Shown here: positions 5,780-6,225 of the stretch, piece after piece
How positions within the stretch are numbered: the stretch's first letter is position 1
Layout of the letters: every line of letters starts with the position of its first letter
Assembly (NCBI GenBank): GCA_903831485.1
Contig: CAIKXW010000109.1
Location: 1 to 6,225, forward strand
DNA: 6,225 nucleotides
Direction of reading: 5' to 3'
Source: an uncultured Alphaproteobacteria bacterium
GTDB taxonomy: Bacteria > Pseudomonadota > Alphaproteobacteria > Caulobacterales > Hyphomonadaceae
Notes under the pieces: model-generated
Databases searched by the model: none
The model's input: only the letters and a program-made list of their open reading frames with translations
Told to the model about the DNA's origin: nothing
Position numbers and translations under genes: made by a program

Positions 5780-6048
5780 TGGCGACCCAGATGAACATTG
5801 CCGAAGCCAAGGCCAAGCTGTCCAGCCTCGTCCAGAAGGCGCTGGACGGCGAGGAAGTGATCATCGCGCGGGATGGCGTTCCGGCGGTGCGGATAGTGGC
5901 GGTGGGTGCAGAGACCAAGCCCAAACGGCAATTCGGGTCGCTGAAGGCCAAATATGGCTGGACGGAAGAGACGCCCTATGAGGTCTTCGCTCCAGACCCA
6001 GCCGATGCAATCGATGGCCCACTTTTTCCAGGCCAAGCCGGCGACTGA
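5779..6048 (+). CDS. Type II antitoxin, Phd/YefM-like
   Basis: This 89-residue protein is predicted to neutralise the adjoining PIN-domain RNase and, with it, to repress the operon. The N-terminal half, MNIAEAKAKLSSLVQKAL (5-22), then GEEVIIARDGVPAVRIV (24-40), is the standard Phd/YefM DNA-binding and dimerisation fold. The C-terminal half (KRQFGSLKAKYGW onward, acidic and Pro-rich) is the usual flexible toxin-wrapping tail. The ATG at 5779 is chosen; an in-frame TTG at 5761 would place the start inside the operator, and a Met four codons in is also possible. No ribosome binding site precedes any of these, consistent with leaderless translation. The toxin begins five bases after the stop, a typical antitoxin-first operon. 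Confidence 0.88.
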   Translation: MATQMNIAEAKAKLSSLVQKALDGEEVIIARDGVPAVRIVAVGAETKPKRQFGSLKAKYGWTEETPYEVFAPDPADAIDGPLFPGQAGD

Positions 6049-6053
6049 TCCCA

Positions 6054-6225
6054 ATGCGGCTGCTGCTAGACACACATTCGCTGATCTGGGCGCTTCAGGG
6101 GTCGAACCAGCTATCGGCGGATGCCAGGCGGCAGATTCTGGACCCCGCGCACGAAATCTGGATGAGCGCCGTTTCGGTCTACGAGTATGGGCTTCAGGTA
6201 ACGCTCGGCCGCATGACGCCGTTCC
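6054..6225 (+). CDS. vapC: PIN-domain toxin, VapC family (N-terminal part, cut by window end)
   Basis: The frame is open from the ATG at 6054 to the window end, giving 57 residues of a protein normally about 120-130 long. MRLLLDTHSLIWAL carries the first catalytic Asp (D6) of the PIN domain. LSADARRQILDP, then EIWMSAVSVYEYGLQ, matches the second conserved segment with acidic Glu44 in the position usually written S-x-W-E. PIN toxins are Mg-dependent endoribonucleases that cut tRNA or rRNA; the target cannot be predicted here. The remaining catalytic acids lie beyond the window, so intactness is not established. No clear ribosome binding site is present; the five-base gap after the antitoxin stop suggests translational coupling. 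Confidence 0.88.
   Translation, partial: MRLLLDTHSLIWALQGSNQLSADARRQILDPAHEIWMSAVSVYEYGLQVTLGRMTPF

Overview
The window is GC-rich with dense, overlapping genes and reads as an alphaproteobacterial chromosome. The first genes, a YibQ-type polysaccharide deacetylase tail followed by rppH with atpC close by, match a neighbourhood familiar from that class. A Caulobacterales/Hyphomonadaceae-like host is my inference; no taxonomic marker in the window proves it.

Layout. Bases 1-698 (+) hold the end of a divergent polysaccharide deacetylase gene, joined by a 4-base stop/start overlap to rppH, the RNA pyrophosphohydrolase. Bases 3523-699 (-) carry four co-directional genes: a small secreted protein of unknown function (B), a membrane-anchored metallophosphoesterase, atpC (F1 epsilon subunit), and a second secreted protein of unknown function (A), which ends directly against rppH. 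Bases 3622-5109 (+) encode an exported S41-family peptidase of the tricorn-like Ser/His type. It converges with a third unknown exported protein, a lipoprotein (C, 5672-5106 on -), the two stop codons sharing one CTAG. Bases 5744-6225 (+) hold a type II toxin-antitoxin operon, a Phd/YefM-like antitoxin and a PIN-domain VapC toxin cut by the window end, preceded by a clear repeated operator.

The most interesting pattern is that A, B and C, scattered among unrelated genes, look like diverged members of one family. Each has an export signal, then two cysteines 56-62 residues apart with a Trp and a Gly-Val-type strand at nearly the same offset between them. I do not recognise the family. A second oddity is atpC, which lies behind a metallophosphoesterase with no atpD anywhere upstream in the window. 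A third is the toxin-antitoxin control region, whose operator runs into the antitoxin start codon and whose best promoter predicts a leaderless message.

Functionally, RppH and AtpC are core housekeeping proteins. Most of the remaining products are predicted to act in the envelope (peptidase, phosphoesterase, three exported proteins), and the toxin-antitoxin pair is accessory. No intergenic gap exceeds about 145 bases, and I see no RNA genes, insertion sequences or CRISPR.
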